From positions 62,001 through 126,000 of the forward strand of contig JBGAHR010000006.1 of NCBI GenBank assembly GCA_044226045.1: a stretch of 64,000 nt of DNA. The letters are read 5' to 3'. The position numbers and the translations under genes were made by a program. How positions within the stretch are numbered: position 1 is the first letter of the stretch; each line of letters starts with the position of its first letter. The notes below the pieces were generated by a model. The model was given only the letters and a program-made list of their open reading frames with translations, did no database searches and had not been told where the DNA came from. Of this stretch, positions 62,821 through 64,000 are shown one piece after another. The stretch is from Endoryza sp044226045 (GTDB lineage: Bacteria > Bacteroidota > Bacteroidia > Chitinophagales > Chitinophagaceae).

Positions 62821-62891
62821 AATTGCACGAATACGAATTACACGAATTAGGCGAAACGCAGAAAGCGCTGAATACGCAGAAGACGCTGAAT
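62821..62891. repeat. Short direct repeats at the edge of the repeat mosaic
   Basis: The unit acgcagaaagcgctgaat (62856-62873) is followed at once by acgcagaagacgctgaat (62874-62891), two changes in 18. Before it lie cacgaata, cgaattacacgaatta units. The gap 62676-62820 shows no gene I can support. Confidence 0.7.
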
Positions 62892-62897
62892 GAATCA

Positions 62898-63092
62898 CCC
62901 GCTCCCGCTCCGTTATCGCTCCTGCTCTCACTCCCGCTCTAACTCCTTTCTTTCTCTTTCCGTTTCTCTTTCCCTTTCCGCTCCCGCTCTCACTCCCGCT
63001 CCGTTTCTCTTCCCCTTTCCGTTTCTCTTTCTCTTTCCGTTTCTCTTTCCCTTTCCGTTTCTGTTTCTCTTTCCCTTTCCGCTGCCGCTCGC
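62898..63092. repeat. Six-base-period pyrimidine-rich tract A
   Basis: Units CTCCCG, CTCTCA and CTCCGT pass into TTTCCG, TTTCTC and TTTCCC, all at a six-base period, and back. Almost every base of the plus strand is a pyrimidine or G at a fixed position. It is the complement type of the purine tract at 55213. Confidence 0.85.
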
Positions 63093-63094
63093 TA

Positions 63095-63131
63095 AAACCC
63101 TCACCCCAGCCCTCTTCCAAGGGAGAGGGAG
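63095..63131. repeat. Common intergenic hairpin repeat (ccctcacccc type)
   Basis: The sequence resembles the CCCTCACCCC..CCCTCTCCC intergenic repeat seen in many bacteria. It has a stem 63110-63118 with 63121-63129. Its translation gives the familiar spurious PSPLEEGWGEG peptide. Confidence 0.6.
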
Positions 63132-63176
63132 TAATATCATTCAATTAAATAATTTCATTTATCCCCGCCTCATCTT

Positions 63177-63306
63177 GCTCTTTCCGTTTCTGTTTCTCTT
63201 TCCCCTGTCCGCTCCCGCTCTCACTCCCGCTCCTGTATTCCTCCCGCTCCCGCTCTCACTCCCGCTCCTGTATTCCTCCCGCTCCGTTATCGCTCCCTTT
63301 CTCTCT
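63177..63306. repeat. Six-base-period pyrimidine-rich tract B with a perfect 35-bp tandem duplication
   Basis: The tract uses the same CTCNNN and TTTCNN units as tract A. Inside it 63211-63245 is repeated exactly at 63246-63280. The 16 bases gctccgttatcgctcc occur at 62907 and again at 63281. The tract overlaps the last codons of the S74-like gene. Confidence 0.85.
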
Positions 63307-64000
63307 TCATTCTTTCCACTTCCTTTGTCAACTCATCCACTTTCGTTCGCAGTTCGTGGATAGCTTCCAGTAGTACGGCCGTAAATCCGCTATAGTTCAC
63401 GCTCTTTATTCCGCTTTTGTCTTCGGTTACCAGTTGTGGGAATTCTTTTTCTACTTCCTGTGCCAGTAGTCCGATCTGAATAGCGCTGTCTCTGTTCGCG
63501 TCTTTCCAGCGGTAGCGGTAACCGTGAATATTGGTCAGCCTTTCGAGGCTGTGATGGATCACGGAGAAATCCTTTTTCAGGCGGATATCACTGTTTTGGC
63601 TAAGCGAACCTCTCAGAACAGCATTACCCTGGTTGTCGATCGAGAACACCTGTGTGTTTGATGAATAGAATTTATGTGAACTATTGGCTGCGGCATTGTA
63701 TCTCATGGTGAAATCATTAACGCCCAATCCAAAAAATTCCAGGTCGCTTCCGGGTACCGTCTGCCATAAAACCAATCGCCTGTTACCTGTTTCATTTTTC
63801 AGGTGAAGCGAGGCTTCCGGTGCTGTAACGCCAATTCCAATGTTTCCATTCCGTAATACTGTCAATGCATTTGATCTGCCGGTAATACCTCCAATCAACC
63901 CGTTACCAACCTGGAAAATTCTATCGGATAGCCGTGCCGTCTGGCCGGGTGTATCGGTAGTGTCGTTGCCGATTCCGACCACTATACCACCTATTGATTT
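63287..64000 (-). CDS. Tail-fiber-type protein with C-terminal S74 (endosialidase chaperone) domain, 5' end outside window
   Basis: The frame is open to the last base, so the start lies beyond the window. The visible 237 residues have beta-rich repeats (NGNIGIGVTAPEASLHLKN) and then the intramolecular chaperone domain: NSDIRLKKDF, IQIGLLAQEVEKEFPQLV, and a C-terminal helix EAIHELRTKVDELTKEVERM, a trimeric coiled coil. In this family the domain folds the fibre and cuts itself off at a serine. Bacteroidota carry many such genes outside prophages. The final residues KRERER come from the repeat tract. Confidence 0.85.
   Translation of the reverse strand, partial: KSIGGIVVGIGNDTTDTPGQTARLSDRIFQVGNGLIGGITGRSNALTVLRNGNIGIGVTAPEASLHLKNETGNRRLVLWQTVPGSDLEFFGLGVNDFTMRYNAAANSSHKFYSSNTQVFSIDNQGNAVLRGSLSQNSDIRLKKDFSVIHHSLERLTNIHGYRYRWKDANRDSAIQIGLLAQEVEKEFPQLVTEDKSGIKSVNYSGFTAVLLEAIHELRTKVDELTKEVERMKRERER

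Noticed and set aside
62617..63144. Long minus-strand open frame rich in Arg, Glu and Lys after yebC
   Set aside because: It is made from the repeat mosaic, including the PSPLEEGWGEG peptide well known as spurious, and overlaps the end of yebC.
62890..63363. Plus-strand open frame of Pro, Phe and Leu repeats
   Set aside because: It is the other-strand reading of the same hexamer tracts and runs into the S74 gene on the opposite strand.
63287..64000. Prophage suggested by the tail-fiber domain
   Set aside because: Only one such gene is visible, without capsid, terminase, integrase or lysis genes; S74 domains are common in Bacteroidota surface proteins.

Overview
The window looks like chromosome of a Bacteroidota bacterium, most likely family Chitinophagaceae. 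The signs are proteins with type IX secretion (T9SS) sorting tails, a TonB-dependent receptor behind a TPP riboswitch, SprB-like repeats, an ECF sigma factor paired with a membrane/beta-barrel partner, DUF4954, DUF4403, GIN-domain and DUF418 proteins, and promoters of the Bacteroidota form TTG-N17-20-TAnnTTTG. Most of it is ordinary core chromosome. I see no insertion sequence, integrase, prophage, CRISPR array or rRNA. The species assignment is inference.

Layout. 1-17.8 kb: 3' end of an aconitase, a lipoprotein, a bestrophin-like channel, a T9SS type B surface protein, a DUF885 peptidase, a PQQ dehydrogenase, a TolB-like propeller protein, an M48 protease, a DUF4403 lipoprotein, an ECF sigma / inner-membrane-beta-barrel pair, a SprB-repeat lipoprotein with a possible heme site, a SET protein and MgtE. 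17.8-22 kb: glmS and a DUF4954 hexapeptide-repeat protein. 22-29.3 kb: three large T9SS type A surface proteins in a row. 29.5-32 kb: the GTPases Der and Era around an initiator tRNA gene. 32-38 kb: an esterase lipoprotein, three tandem GIN-domain proteins, and a thiamine-regulated TonB receptor. 38-43.7 kb: rhodanese, PASTA protein and Ddl; ferredoxin opposite a LuxC-like acyl-CoA reductase; a DegP-type protease. 43.8-55 kb: GH13 amylase, ispH, the efp-accB-accC cluster, a BlaI/M56 regulatory pair with visible operators, a thioredoxin-like protein, malate dehydrogenase and a DUF418 protein. 55.4-64 kb: GT9 glycosyltransferase, four transporters or membrane proteins, a possible Pvc16-like protein, YebC, a repeat mosaic, and the end of a tail-fiber-like (S74) protein.

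The most unusual signal is not a gene. Intergenic arrays built on a seven-base period, AAACNNN on one arm and its complement NNNGTTT on the other, lie just after the stop codons of era, ispH and mdh. A fourth, one-armed array follows the GT9 gene and is joined to a six-base-period purine tract. A large six-base-period pyrimidine tract at 62.9-63.3 kb runs into the end of the last gene. These look like a family of dispersed short-period repeats, superficially like the heptanucleotide STRR repeats of cyanobacteria. They are the best candidate here for something undescribed.
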